NCBI GenBank assembly: GCA_046538735.1
Contig: JBKHII010000005.1
Coordinates: 1-64,000, forward strand
DNA length: 64,000 bases
Direction of reading: 5' to 3'
Origin: SLST01 sp046538735
GTDB taxonomy: Bacteria; Spirochaetota; Spirochaetia; DSM-27196; SLST01
This document shows positions 15,944-24,589 of the stretch, one piece after another; position 1 is the first letter of the stretch; each line of letters opens with the position of its first letter. The notes beneath the pieces are model-generated. The model was not told the origin of the DNA. It ran no database searches and saw only the letters and a program-made list of their open reading frames with translations. Position numbers and translations under genes: made by a program.

Positions 15944-16897
15944 ATGATCTACTCCCAGCGAACAGAGACCGGCGGGCAGGGACAACGTCGTTTGATCCGC
16001 CTTTTGGTAGTTGGCCTGGGCTTGATTGGAGTTGTCGGCGGTGTCGTGGTCGCTCTCTATGCGATCGATGCCGTGCCGTTCGGAATTCGGAGACGAGACA
16101 CCGAACTCGTGACGCTCTGGAACGAGTCGCAGTACGACGAAGTTGAGAATCGAGCCTCCGCAATCTTGAGCGATCGTCCGCTGGACGGTGAGGCGCTGAC
16201 CTTCTCTGGATTCGCCAATTTCTACCTCGGAATCGAGCTCGTGGATCGGTCGTTGCAGCGGGAACGGCTGGATCGCTGCATCCAACTCCTGAGGAAGGCG
16301 CTTCACGTTCCCCGCGCGCCGCTGGCGGTGCAGCGGGACTACGTGCTGGCCAAAGCGTACTACCACAAGGGAGAGGAGTACCTGGACCTCTCGGCACGCT
16401 ACATGGAGCGGGCGATCACGGGAGGACTCGAGGCGCCCGACAGCCGAACGTACCTGGGAATGGCGTACGCCCGGCTGGAGAACTTCGAGTCCAGCATTCG
16501 GTGGTTCGAGGAGGCGATCGCGTACTCGGAGCCGGACGAGATCAACACGGTACGTATCAAGGCGGCGGAGTCGTACGTGGAGCTCGAGCGCTACGAGACG
16601 GCCAGACGGTTGCTTGAAGAGGCGATCGCGGACTTGGAGGACGACTTCCTCGCGATGATGGCGCGAAATCAGCTCGCGTCCGTCTTGCTACTCGATGGAC
16701 GGCTGGATGAGGCCGAGTCCCTCTTGGAAGAGACGATTGAGACCTACCCTCAATCCGCCGATGCTTATTACTACTTAGGGGTCGTGTACGATCGAACGGA
16801 TCGCAGCGTGCAGGCTCGAGCCCTGTGGCGTACGGCGCGGGAGATCGATCCCAGTCACACACAATCGCTGCAACGTCTCGCAAATGGGGGGGGATAA
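15944..16897 (+). CDS. Membrane-anchored TPR protein of the mre operon
   Basis: 317 residues from ATG 15944. A TTG at 15992, preceded by CAGGGA, is a possible alternative start just before the membrane helix. One hydrophobic segment (RLIRLLVVGLGLIGVVGGVV, about residues 16-38), then tetratricopeptide repeats to the C-terminus (clear units around YLGMAYARLENFESSIRWFE and DAYYYLGVVYDRTDRSVQA). Predicted to be held on the inner membrane as a protein-protein scaffold. The TAA stop overlaps the mreB ATG (TAATG), so it is coupled to the elongasome genes and may be an assembly factor for rod or helical shape. Partner unknown. Confidence 0.85.
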   Translation: MIYSQRTETGGQGQRRLIRLLVVGLGLIGVVGGVVVALYAIDAVPFGIRRRDTELVTLWNESQYDEVENRASAILSDRPLDGEALTFSGFANFYLGIELVDRSLQRERLDRCIQLLRKALHVPRAPLAVQRDYVLAKAYYHKGEEYLDLSARYMERAITGGLEAPDSRTYLGMAYARLENFESSIRWFEEAIAYSEPDEINTVRIKAAESYVELERYETARRLLEEAIADLEDDFLAMMARNQLASVLLLDGRLDEAESLLEETIETYPQSADAYYYLGVVYDRTDRSVQARALWRTAREIDPSHTQSLQRLANGGG

Positions 16898-17937
16898 TGG
16901 GGATCACGAATCTGTTTAACGCGTTCTCGTCCGACATCGGGATAGACCTCGGCACGTGCAACACGCTGGTATACATACGCGGGAAGGGCATCGTGGCAAG
17001 CGAGCCTTCGGTCGTCGCGGTCGAACGCGGCACGAAGAAAGTCGTTGCGGTCGGCGAGGAGGCTCGGCGCATGCTCTGGAAGACGCCGGGCGACATCATC
17101 GCGATTCGTCCGCTTCGGGACGGCGTCATCGCCGACCTGGAGACCACGGAGAAGATGATCCGCTACTTCATATCCAAGGTGCTTCAGCGGCGGTGGCTGG
17201 TGAAGCCGCGCATGGTAATCGGCGTGCCGAGCATGATAACCGAGGTCGAACGGCGGGCAGTCGAGGAGTGCGCGTTCAAGGCGGGGGCACGCGAGGTCAA
17301 GGTCATTGAGGAGTCGCTGGCGGCCGCGATCGGCGCCAACATCCCCATCTTCGAGCCGGCAGGACACATGATCGTGGACATCGGCGGCGGCACGAGCGAG
17401 ATCTCGGTGATCAGCCTTGGAGGCATGGTCGTCACGAATGCGATTCGCCTCGGAGGCGACGAGTTCGACGAGGCGATCATCAAGCACGTTCGTACGGTTC
17501 ACAACCTGATCATCGGAGAGCGTACCGCCGAGGAGCTGAAGACGTCGATCGGGAACGCGAGCCCGGACAAGAAGATCGAGAAGATGGAAGTGAAGGGCAC
17601 GGATGCGATCACCGGACTACCTCGTCGACTCGAAATCGACAGCGTGGAGGTCCGGGAGGCGCTTCAGGAGCCGATCAACGCGATCGTTGAGGAAATCAAG
17701 CGAACGCTCGGTCAGACGCCCCCCGAATTGGCGGCCGATATCGTGGAGCGTGGAATCGTGATGACCGGCGGCGGGAGTCTGCTGAAGGGACTGGATACGC
17801 TGATCGCGAACGAGACCGGTGTTCCGGCGTTCAAGGCAGAAGATCCCCTCAACTGTGTCGCCCTGGGTGCGGGCCGCTACTTCGAGTACGAACGCGGCAT
17901 GCATAAGAACACAAAGAATGTCTACAACAGCCTCTAG
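16897..17937 (+). CDS. mreB: Rod-shape-determining actin MreB
   Basis: 346 residues. Bacterial actin that forms membrane-associated filaments guiding lateral cell-wall synthesis. Phosphate-1 motif IGIDLGTCNTLVYI, phosphate-2 motif VDIGGGTSEISVISLGG, and the adenosine motif IVMTGGGSLLKGLD are all intact. A long amphipathic N-terminus (GITNLFNAFSSD) may provide membrane contact. The ATG is preceded by a G-run Shine-Dalgarno and overlaps the TPR stop. The stop TAG overlaps the mreC GTG (TAGTG). Confidence 0.98.
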   Translation: MGITNLFNAFSSDIGIDLGTCNTLVYIRGKGIVASEPSVVAVERGTKKVVAVGEEARRMLWKTPGDIIAIRPLRDGVIADLETTEKMIRYFISKVLQRRWLVKPRMVIGVPSMITEVERRAVEECAFKAGAREVKVIEESLAAAIGANIPIFEPAGHMIVDIGGGTSEISVISLGGMVVTNAIRLGGDEFDEAIIKHVRTVHNLIIGERTAEELKTSIGNASPDKKIEKMEVKGTDAITGLPRRLEIDSVEVREALQEPINAIVEEIKRTLGQTPPELAADIVERGIVMTGGGSLLKGLDTLIANETGVPAFKAEDPLNCVALGAGRYFEYERGMHKNTKNVYNSL

Positions 17938-18782
17938 TGCGCGTTCGCGAGCTCGTCGATAGACACCGAAACGGTCTCACCCTCGCGATTCTGGTCACGA
18001 TCTGTCTCGTGTCGCTCGGTGTCTCCACGGAATCGATGAGCCTCAGGCCGAAAGAGATCGGCCACAGCGTCCTTGCGGTCTTCCAGCAGGGAGCATCGGC
18101 GATCGGGAGATTCTTCTCGGGAACAATTACCTCCATCCGCGAGCTTGCAGTTCTCGAGGAGCAGTACGATGAGCTCCTGGACCAGATCCGCGAGTACGAG
18201 CAGGTGGCCGACGACGTGGAGCTGCTTCGCGCCGAAAACGAGCGTCTGCGAGAGGCGCTTGATTTCCAGCACGCCATCCCGTTCGCAAGCATCCCCGCAA
18301 GGGTGATCGCGAAGGAGCCCGGATCGTTCTTCTCCGGGCTGACGATCAACAAGGGGCGCGTCGCAGGCGTGCAACGCTATATGCCGGTGATCGCCAACCA
18401 GGACGGCGTTCAGGGTCTCGTGGGGAGAGTAGAGGAAGTCGGCGCGACCACATCGGTGGTTATGCCGCTCTTCGACAGCGAGTCGTACGTGGCGGCTCGA
18501 CTTCTCCGGTCGCGGCACGAGGGCCTCGTCGCCGGCGAAGGAGTGCCCGGTGGCCTGCTTCGAATGCTGTACGTTGCCAAGTCTGCGCGCAGCGAGATCT
18601 CGGTGGGCGATGTCGTCATCACGTCGGGCATGCGATCGCTCTTCCCGGAGGGCATTCGCATCGGATCCGTGGAGTCGATCCAGGGTCGATCGTACGAGAC
18701 GTCGCTCAGCATTGAACTGGGTCCGGCCGTGGACTTCTCCAGGCTCGAGCACGTATTCGTGCTGGCAGAGGGCGAACGATGA
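17937..18782 (+). CDS. mreC: Rod-shape-determining protein MreC
   Basis: 281 residues with a GTG start overlapping the mreB stop. Single-pass inner-membrane protein (hydrophobic LTLAILVTICLVSLGVS, residues ~14-30), a coiled-coil segment (VLEEQYDELLDQIREYE...ENERLREAL) and a periplasmic beta domain (AKEPGSFFSGLTINKGR, GLVGRVEEVG, GDVVITSGM), as expected of MreC, which activates PBP2-RodA. The ATGA overlap with mreD supports a single operon. Confidence 0.95.
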   Translation: MRVRELVDRHRNGLTLAILVTICLVSLGVSTESMSLRPKEIGHSVLAVFQQGASAIGRFFSGTITSIRELAVLEEQYDELLDQIREYEQVADDVELLRAENERLREALDFQHAIPFASIPARVIAKEPGSFFSGLTINKGRVAGVQRYMPVIANQDGVQGLVGRVEEVGATTSVVMPLFDSESYVAARLLRSRHEGLVAGEGVPGGLLRMLYVAKSARSEISVGDVVITSGMRSLFPEGIRIGSVESIQGRSYETSLSIELGPAVDFSRLEHVFVLAEGER

Positions 18783-19291
18783 CGGCGACGGCGCTCTACG
18801 GTTCGCTCGTGATCGGTGCAGTGGCAGTGCTTCAGAGCACCGTGCTGAGGTTCGTGGAGATCGCGGGAGTGAGTCCCGATCTCGTGCTCATCATCGTGAT
18901 CTTTCTCGCGAACAAGAACGGTAGTATGACCGGGCAGGTCGCCGGATTCGTCGCCGGGGCGGTGCTGGACATGCTCGGCCTTGCCCCGCTCGGTTTCCAC
19001 GCGCTGGTCTTCACGCTTCTGGGTGCCCTGTACGGCCTGACGCGTGGGAAGATGTTCGTGGACCCGATCTTCGTGCCGGTGATCATGACGGTGGTCGCGA
19101 TGCTCCTGAAAGCCGCGATCGCGCTGATCGTTGCCGCGCTGTTCGCTATCGAGAGCGTGTCTGCGCAGGTCTTCTCGAGTCGCTATCTCATCGAGATCGC
19201 GTACACGGGCCTGCTGGGACCGCTTGTGTTCGGGTTGTTGGGCTTCGTCCGGCGGCTGCAACCCGACCGACGCAGGGGAGAAATCGTCTAG
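18779..19291 (+). CDS. mreD: Rod-shape-determining protein MreD
   Basis: 170 residues, five to six membrane helices. Recognised by position between mreC and mrdA and by the VSPDLVLIIVIFLANKNG and GFVAGAVLDMLGLAPLG segments typical of MreD. Inner-membrane partner of MreC in the elongasome. Overlaps mreC by ATGA and the mrdA GTG by one base. Confidence 0.93.
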   Translation: MTATALYGSLVIGAVAVLQSTVLRFVEIAGVSPDLVLIIVIFLANKNGSMTGQVAGFVAGAVLDMLGLAPLGFHALVFTLLGALYGLTRGKMFVDPIFVPVIMTVVAMLLKAAIALIVAALFAIESVSAQVFSSRYLIEIAYTGLLGPLVFGLLGFVRRLQPDRRRGEIV

Positions 19292-21168
19292 TGAGTGGGG
19301 CGAGAAACAAGGGCGGCAACAGCATCCCGATGACTCGCCTATTCGTCGTGGGAGGGGCGATTGCCGCGGCGTTTCTCGTGTACGTGGGCTACTTGTTCTC
19401 GCTCCAGATCGTGGACGGCTACATCTATGCGCTTCGCGCCGAGGAGGTGACTCGACGCAGCACGGTGATCGCGGCGCCTCGCGGAAACATCTATGATCGC
19501 AACGTGAATACCCCCATCGCCACGAATCGCGAGTCGTTTGCGGTGGACGTCAACCCGGCGGAGATCGTTCGGAGCGAGATCGACGACGTCTTCGCGCGAC
19601 TCGCACGGCACCTGTCGATGCCCGTCAACGAGATCTACGAGCGCATCCCTGAGCGACGTTACAATGTCTTCCAGCCGATCGAGGTCAAGAGCGGCATCCC
19701 CTTCCGCACGATCGCCGCACTCGCCGAGCAGAAGGCCGATCTTCCCGGTGTGAGCTGGCGGATCAAGCCGGTCCGCCACTACGTTGACGGCAGTTCCTTC
19801 TCCCACGTGCTTGGATACGTGGGCGACATCACACCTGAGGAACTGCAGATCCTGTATAACCGTGGCTATACGCGAGGGTCGGTGATCGGGAAGGCCGGCA
19901 TCGAGCTCGAGTACGACGAGATCCTGCGAGGCAGACACGGTCAGGAGTATCGTACGGTGGACGCGCAGGGCCGACGAGTGGAGGGCGACCAGCGGAGGAG
20001 CATCGCTCCGGAGCAGGGGAGGGACGTCGTGCTGACCCTCGACCGCGAGATTCAGCTCCTGACCGAGAAGGCGCTCGGCAATCGGATCGGCGCCGCGCTC
20101 GTGCTTCATCCGCACACGGGTGAGATTCTCGCGATGGTCTCCTATCCGAGCTATGACGCCAATGCATTCTACGGTGACGGAGGAGACGAGTATTTCACGG
20201 AAGTCTCGCTCGACCCCACGGGCAGTTTCATCAACCGGACCATCCAGGCCCAGGGGAGTCCGGCAAGCACGTTCAAGGCGGCAATGACCGTGGCCGTGCT
20301 CGAAGAGGATGCGTTTTCAATCCACGACACGGTCCATTGTCCGGGATACTACGTCGTAGGAAACCGGACCTTTGCCTGCCACAAGGAGTTCGGTCACGGC
20401 GACGTCGCGTTGTTCGACGCCCTCGCGGAGAGCTGCAACGTCTACTACTTCACGATGGGCAACGAGTACCTGGGTATCGAAACGATCGTGGACTACTCGA
20501 GGGCACTCGGTTTTGGTGAACGGACAGGGATCGATCTGCCGGGGGAGCGGGCCGGTCTCGTGCCGAGTCCCGAGTGGAAAGAACGGACGTTCAACGATGC
20601 GTGGAGACCGGGCGATACCGTGAACCTGTCCATTGGCCAGGGGTTCCTCCAAGTGACGCCGTTGCAGCTCGGCAACATGGTTGCGTCGGTTCTCAACGAG
20701 GGAGTCGTCTATCGTCCGCACGTGGTGAAGGAGATCCGGGACCCGGTCACCGGAAGCGTTCTCGATACGGTCGAGCCGGAGGTGCTTCGGACCGTTTCAG
20801 TCAGCCCGTCCACGTTCCAGACCGTGAAAGCCGCGATGGAAGGGGTCGTGCAAAACGGGACGCCGCAGGTTGTGATGACGACGAACGCGCCCATGGGCGG
20901 AAAGACGGGGACATCGGAGACGGCGAGCGAGGAACGCCAGCACTCCTGGTTCATCGGCTTCGCCCCCACCAATCCCAACGATCCTACCGATTACGTCGTC
21001 ACCGTGGTCTGGATCGATGCGTCAAACGAATGGGACTGGTGGGCTCCATACGCCACCAACATCATTGTACACGGGATCTACAATTCCCTGTCGTACGAAG
21101 ACACCATCGAGGACCTCCGAGGCCGGCGTGACCCGTGGCTGTGGTATGGTCGAGGTCTTCCGGAGTGA
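19291..21168 (+). CDS. mrdA: Penicillin-binding protein 2 (peptidoglycan transpeptidase)
   Basis: 625 residues, GTG start overlapping the mreD stop (TAGTG). Membrane anchor at residues ~15-40. Dimerisation/pedestal domain with RGNIYDRN and the transpeptidase domain with the three penicillin-fold motifs: STFK (Ser326 nucleophile), SCN (381-383) and KTGT (538-541). Crosslinks lateral peptidoglycan with RodA as glycosyltransferase partner. The SCN motif in place of SxN variants is normal for PBP2. A 5' ATG at 21173 begins rodA, 4 bases beyond the stop. Confidence 0.97.
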   Translation: MSGARNKGGNSIPMTRLFVVGGAIAAAFLVYVGYLFSLQIVDGYIYALRAEEVTRRSTVIAAPRGNIYDRNVNTPIATNRESFAVDVNPAEIVRSEIDDVFARLARHLSMPVNEIYERIPERRYNVFQPIEVKSGIPFRTIAALAEQKADLPGVSWRIKPVRHYVDGSSFSHVLGYVGDITPEELQILYNRGYTRGSVIGKAGIELEYDEILRGRHGQEYRTVDAQGRRVEGDQRRSIAPEQGRDVVLTLDREIQLLTEKALGNRIGAALVLHPHTGEILAMVSYPSYDANAFYGDGGDEYFTEVSLDPTGSFINRTIQAQGSPASTFKAAMTVAVLEEDAFSIHDTVHCPGYYVVGNRTFACHKEFGHGDVALFDALAESCNVYYFTMGNEYLGIETIVDYSRALGFGERTGIDLPGERAGLVPSPEWKERTFNDAWRPGDTVNLSIGQGFLQVTPLQLGNMVASVLNEGVVYRPHVVKEIRDPVTGSVLDTVEPEVLRTVSVSPSTFQTVKAAMEGVVQNGTPQVVMTTNAPMGGKTGTSETASEERQHSWFIGFAPTNPNDPTDYVVTVVWIDASNEWDWWAPYATNIIVHGIYNSLSYEDTIEDLRGRRDPWLWYGRGLPE

Positions 21169-21172
21169 TGAT

Positions 21173-22486
21173 ATGAGGGAGCGTTCTTCCGTATTCAGTG
21201 TAGACGTGCTGCTTATCGCCGCCACGCTCGTTCTGATGACGGTCGGCGTGCTCTTCATCTACTCGAGCGGAGTCACGAGCGACGGCGCGTCGTTCTCCAG
21301 GGAGTGGATACGGCAGATCGTGTGGGTATCGCTCGGGCTGCTGATACTCGTTGGAGTAGCGTCGTTCGATTACGAGCGATTGCGCGATCTCGCGCCCTAT
21401 CTGTATGCCGTGTTGATCGTGGTGCTGATTGGTACGCTTCTCTTCGGTCGTGTTGTGAACGGGGCGAGGAGCTGGATCGGCATCGGTGCGTTCGGGGTCC
21501 AGCCTGCCGAGTTCATGAAGGTCGCCACGATCCTCCTGCTCGCCAGGTTCCTGGAGACGCATGGCCAGTCGATTTGCGAGCCACGTACCTTCGGCGTCGC
21601 GTTTTTGATCGCGTTGGTCCCTACCGGACTGATACTGCTCCAGCCCGATCTGGGCACCGCCCTTGTCTACCTTCCGATCCTTCTCGTGATGGCGTACGTT
21701 GCCGGGGCGAAGACGAGCTACATCTTGTTCATCGTGCTCACGGGTATGCTCATGATCGTGCTGACCGTCCTTCCCGCGTGGGAACAGGAAATCCACGGTG
21801 CGGACGTGGCATTCGTCAGTATCGTGACCGACCGGCGGCTGTTCCTCATCGTCGCAGGGGCGCTCCTGCTCGTGGGCGTGCTCTCGCTCGTGGGACTGCT
21901 CGTGCTCAAGCGCGGCTACTTCCGATGGCTTATCTACTCGGTGGCAGTGGTCCTGGTCGGACTCGGTGGGTCCGTAGTGGGCCGACGGATGCTTCGCGAG
22001 TATCAGCTGATGCGGCTGATCGTATTCCTCGATCCGAACATCGACCCGCGCGGCGCAGGCTGGAACATCATCCAGAGCGTGACCGCCGTGGGGTCGGGCG
22101 GTATCGCCGGCAAGGGGTGGTTACGGGGTACCCAGAGCCATCTTCAGTATTTGCCCGAGCAGAGCACCGACTTCATCTTCTCCATCCTCGCGGAAGAGTG
22201 GGGCTTCGCGGGGGCACTCGTCGTCTTCGCGTGTTTCTCGATCCTGATGCTCCGTGGGCTGATGATCTCCGCGAAGGCAAAAGATAATTTCGCCTCGCTT
22301 GCCTCGGTGGGTATCGTGACGATGATCTTCTTCCATGTCGCGGTAAACGTGGGAATGGCGATCGGCATCATGCCGGTGACCGGCATTCCGCTCCTCTTTC
22401 TCTCGTACGGCGGATCATCGCTGTGGACGGCTCTGACGGGAGTTGGGCTCCTGATGAGCTTCCACAACCGGCGCTACCGCTACTGA
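21173..22486 (+). CDS. rodA: Peptidoglycan glycosyltransferase RodA (SEDS family)
   Basis: 437 residues. The ATG at 21173 is chosen because GGAG sits seven bases upstream; an ATG at 21168 is out of frame. SEDS hallmarks: NGARSWIGIGAFGVQPAEFMK, LLQPDLGTALVY, the late extracellular loop LDPNIDPRGAGWNIIQS with KGWLRGTQSHLQYLPEQSTDF, and ILAEEWGFAG. It polymerises lipid II into glycan strands with PBP2. Compared with E. coli RodA (~370 residues) there is an extra ~70 residues, including one to two additional hydrophobic helices between LPAWEQEIHG and the DPNIDP loop. Last gene of the mre operon; convergent with mazG. Confidence 0.96.
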   Translation: MRERSSVFSVDVLLIAATLVLMTVGVLFIYSSGVTSDGASFSREWIRQIVWVSLGLLILVGVASFDYERLRDLAPYLYAVLIVVLIGTLLFGRVVNGARSWIGIGAFGVQPAEFMKVATILLLARFLETHGQSICEPRTFGVAFLIALVPTGLILLQPDLGTALVYLPILLVMAYVAGAKTSYILFIVLTGMLMIVLTVLPAWEQEIHGADVAFVSIVTDRRLFLIVAGALLLVGVLSLVGLLVLKRGYFRWLIYSVAVVLVGLGGSVVGRRMLREYQLMRLIVFLDPNIDPRGAGWNIIQSVTAVGSGGIAGKGWLRGTQSHLQYLPEQSTDFIFSILAEEWGFAGALVVFACFSILMLRGLMISAKAKDNFASLASVGIVTMIFFHVAVNVGMAIGIMPVTGIPLLFLSYGGSSLWTALTGVGLLMSFHNRRYRY

Positions 22487-22539
22487 ACCGATGCGAGGAA
22501 ATGTCTCACGTTGTACACGATCGTATACCGCCCGACGTC

Positions 22540-23367
22540 TCAGCGGTCGACCTCGGTCTCCTTCGCGGCGTTCCAGAGCTCGTCCATCGCGTCGAGCTCG
22601 TCGGCCGAGAGCGCTCTGCCTTGGGCCGACATCTCGGTCTCCATATGCCGGAAACGGCGCACGAACTTCGCGTTCGCTCGATTGAGCGCGGTGGAGGGAT
22701 CGACCCCAAGGTAGCGCGCGAGGTTGACCGCGCTGAACAGCATATCGCCGATCTCGGATTCGAGCTCGGGCGTCGCTGAGTCGTCCGCGGACCGCCCCGA
22801 TTGCAGCGCGGCGTCGCCACCGGCCTCGTGGAGCACTTCTTCGATTTCCTCGATCAGCTTGCGGCGCACGCCGTCCAGCGTTGGCCAGTCGAATCCGACC
22901 TTTGCCGCCTTACGCTGGAGCTTGTGCGCGCGTTCGAGCGCCGGAAGTGCTCTCGAGACCGAGTCGAGGAGGCCGGTGGCGTGCGGTTTACCTTCCTGTT
23001 CAACCTTGATCCGCTCCCACTGAGTTACAACGTCGTGTGTGGAGGAGACATTCGCACCGGCGAAGACGTGAGGATGGCGCCTGATGAGCTTGTCGGAGAC
23101 GCCGGCGAGCACGTCAGCGACGGAGAACTCGTCCTGTTCCTCGTACATCCGGGCGAGCATCGTCACGAGCATGAAAACGTCGCCGAGCTCCTCGCAAACG
23201 TCTGGAGGCGAACCGGATTCGATTGCTTCGATGCACTCGTACGTCTCCTCAAGGAGATTGCGTCGCATGGTGTGCGGGGTCTGTTCCCGGTCCCACGGGC
23301 ACCCATCGGGAGCGCGCAGCCGGACGATGATCTGGTAGAGCCGTGTGAAGGCGTCGTGCACGTTCAT
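22540..23367 (-). CDS. mazG: Nucleoside triphosphate pyrophosphohydrolase MazG
   Basis: 275 residues, ATG at 23367. Hydrolyses (d)NTPs to monophosphates and pyrophosphate, a housekeeping and stress function. The first MazG domain has APDGCPWDREQTPHTMRRNLLEETYECIEAI and CEELGDVFMLV (ExxE...ExxD metal motif); the second has EEIEEVLHEA and ESEIGDMLFSAVNLARYLGVDP. The -10-like TAGAGT lies exactly six bases upstream with TTGCGC 17 bases further, and there is no Shine-Dalgarno, so it may be leaderless. Convergent with rodA; no obvious terminator in the 53 bases between. Confidence 0.97.
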   Translation of the reverse strand: MNVHDAFTRLYQIIVRLRAPDGCPWDREQTPHTMRRNLLEETYECIEAIESGSPPDVCEELGDVFMLVTMLARMYEEQDEFSVADVLAGVSDKLIRRHPHVFAGANVSSTHDVVTQWERIKVEQEGKPHATGLLDSVSRALPALERAHKLQRKAAKVGFDWPTLDGVRRKLIEEIEEVLHEAGGDAALQSGRSADDSATPELESEIGDMLFSAVNLARYLGVDPSTALNRANAKFVRRFRHMETEMSAQGRALSADELDAMDELWNAAKETEVDR

Positions 23368-23373
23368 AGCGGG

Positions 23374-23402
23374 ACTCTACCGTGGAATACCGTCGGGCGC
23401 AA
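23374..23402 (-). promoter_or_regulatory. mazG promoter, leaderless geometry
   Basis: Minus-strand TTGCGC (23397-23402), 17-base spacer, TAGAGT (23374-23379), then six bases to the ATG at 23367. Expected +1 equals the A of the ATG. Confidence 0.55.
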
Positions 23403-23490
23403 GGTCGTAGGGATGTAAGTAGACAGAATATGTATTATCGGAAGTACGAAGGGGTGAGCCGAGACGGGGCAAAACCGCGGACGGTGTTCG

Positions 23491-23507
23491 GCGGGCGCAC
23501 CGCCCGC
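23491..23507. terminator. GC hairpin between the membrane-protein gene and mazG
   Basis: Perfect 7-bp inverted repeat GCGGGCG/CGCCCGC with loop CAC, located 31 bases beyond the stop of the minus-strand membrane-protein gene. No U-run follows on either strand, so it is a terminator-like or RNA-stabilising hairpin only by position. Confidence 0.4.
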
Positions 23508-23537
23508 AGACAAAAGCATCGCTGCGGCACGGAGCTC

Positions 23538-23825
23538 CTACGTGGAGTTCGACGAACTGACGAGCGCGAAAACGACCGTGATGAGGATCGATCCCACGAC
23601 GGGCGGAACGATGTCCACCGTCCCGGCGATGACGACGAGGTCGGGAATGCTCGAAAGGAACATCGTCTGGGCGAGTCCGCCCAGTACCGCGCCGATGACC
23701 CCGACCAATGCGGACGCGACGGCGCCCCCGAGAAAACGGATACGGAGGAGATAGTGCGCGGCGAGCGGCGGCACGGCGCCGGCGACGAGGTACGTCAGGA
23801 ATGCGATCAGAATGGCTACGCTCAT
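23538..23825 (-). CDS. Small integral membrane protein, unknown
   Basis: 95 residues, four hydrophobic stretches with glycine patterns (FLTYLVAGAVPPLAAHYLL, FLGGAVASALVGVIGAVLGG, SIPDLVVIAGTVDIVPPVVG). The Gly-rich helices recall GlsB/YeaQ-type small membrane proteins, but the match is loose. The ATG overlaps the stop of the lipoprotein gene by one base (TAATG), indicating co-translation. It ends a cluster with the cyclase and lipoprotein, so it may serve the same envelope-signalling unit. Confidence 0.75.
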   Translation of the reverse strand: MSVAILIAFLTYLVAGAVPPLAAHYLLRIRFLGGAVASALVGVIGAVLGGLAQTMFLSSIPDLVVIAGTVDIVPPVVGSILITVVFALVSSSNST

Positions 23826-24589
23826 TAGTATGGTATGACGATTGGCTGGACGATTACCTCCGCTGAGGAATAGACCTCGGCGAAGTCTCCGGTAACGTAG
23901 TTGATGCCGTACGACACGGCAACGAGCCCGAGCAGGTATTGCGGGGTGTCTGCAGGGTCAGGTAGATCCCCTTGGGTGTTCGGATTGATCTCGTTCTGAT
24001 CGAATCCGATGGGTGCATCGGAGCTCGGCCAGAACTGCTCGTGGCGGTAGAGCGAGACGCTATCAAGCGTCACGCCGCCCCAATCGGCGATCGCAGGTCC
24101 GTCGCCCGCACTCGCGGGAAACGCGATATCGATCTGGAACTGCGATCCGCGCTGCGCGAGAGGCACCGCGAGGACGGGCCGCGACGTAAAGGTGGGCGAT
24201 CCCGATTCGGTTCTCCCGTAGACGCGATGGTATTCTCTACTCGCCAGCGTGGACGCGACGGCGGACGGAGCCGCGTTCGAGATCGCGGTACGGTCGGCCG
24301 AGAAGGTGTTTCCATCCCGGCCCTGGTTCGTGTCCGGGTTGTAGAACTTGTAGAAGAGCTCGTACCCGAGAAAGCTGTCTATGCCGTTGACGGCGTCGTG
24401 CTCGACCTCGACGTCCGCCGGCGGACCGACCCGGCTGTCGAGGTCGGGCGGTGCAAGGAACACGAGCTGAGGGATCCCGCAGCCGGAGAGCGCGGCCGCG
24501 CAACCCCACCCTGCGACGACCAGGAAACGCGCGAGTATGTCACCGAGTCTGGGGCGTATCGTACTCAAGCTCGGCTTCCGTTGGCGCAA
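23825..24589 (-). CDS. Putative lipoprotein, unknown function
   Basis: 254 residues. The n-region with Arg/Lys (residues 1-21) is followed by a hydrophobic stretch FLVVAGWGCAAALSGCG whose LSGC is a good lipobox (Cys37), so the mature protein should be a membrane-anchored lipoprotein. The rest is Asp/Asn/Ser-rich and beta-like with no recognised domain. The ATG at 24589 overlaps the 3' end of the cyclase gene by 50 bases; a TTG at 24568 is an alternative. Placed between the CHASE2 cyclase and a small membrane protein, it could be the periplasmic partner of the CHASE2 sensor; that is inference. Confidence 0.75.
   Translation of the reverse strand: MRQRKPSLSTIRPRLGDILARFLVVAGWGCAAALSGCGIPQLVFLAPPDLDSRVGPPADVEVEHDAVNGIDSFLGYELFYKFYNPDTNQGRDGNTFSADRTAISNAAPSAVASTLASREYHRVYGRTESGSPTFTSRPVLAVPLAQRGSQFQIDIAFPASAGDGPAIADWGGVTLDSVSLYRHEQFWPSSDAPIGFDQNEINPNTQGDLPDPADTPQYLLGLVAVSYGINYVTGDFAEVYSSAEVIVQPIVIPY

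Noticed and set aside
22487..22539. Terminator between rodA and mazG
   Set aside because: No inverted repeat with an adjacent T-run was found in the 53 bases between these convergent genes.
23401..23460. Plus-strand TATTAT near 23433 as a possible promoter for an unseen small gene
   Set aside because: No acceptable -35 box and no open frame with a plausible ribosome site follows; most likely part of the mazG upstream region.
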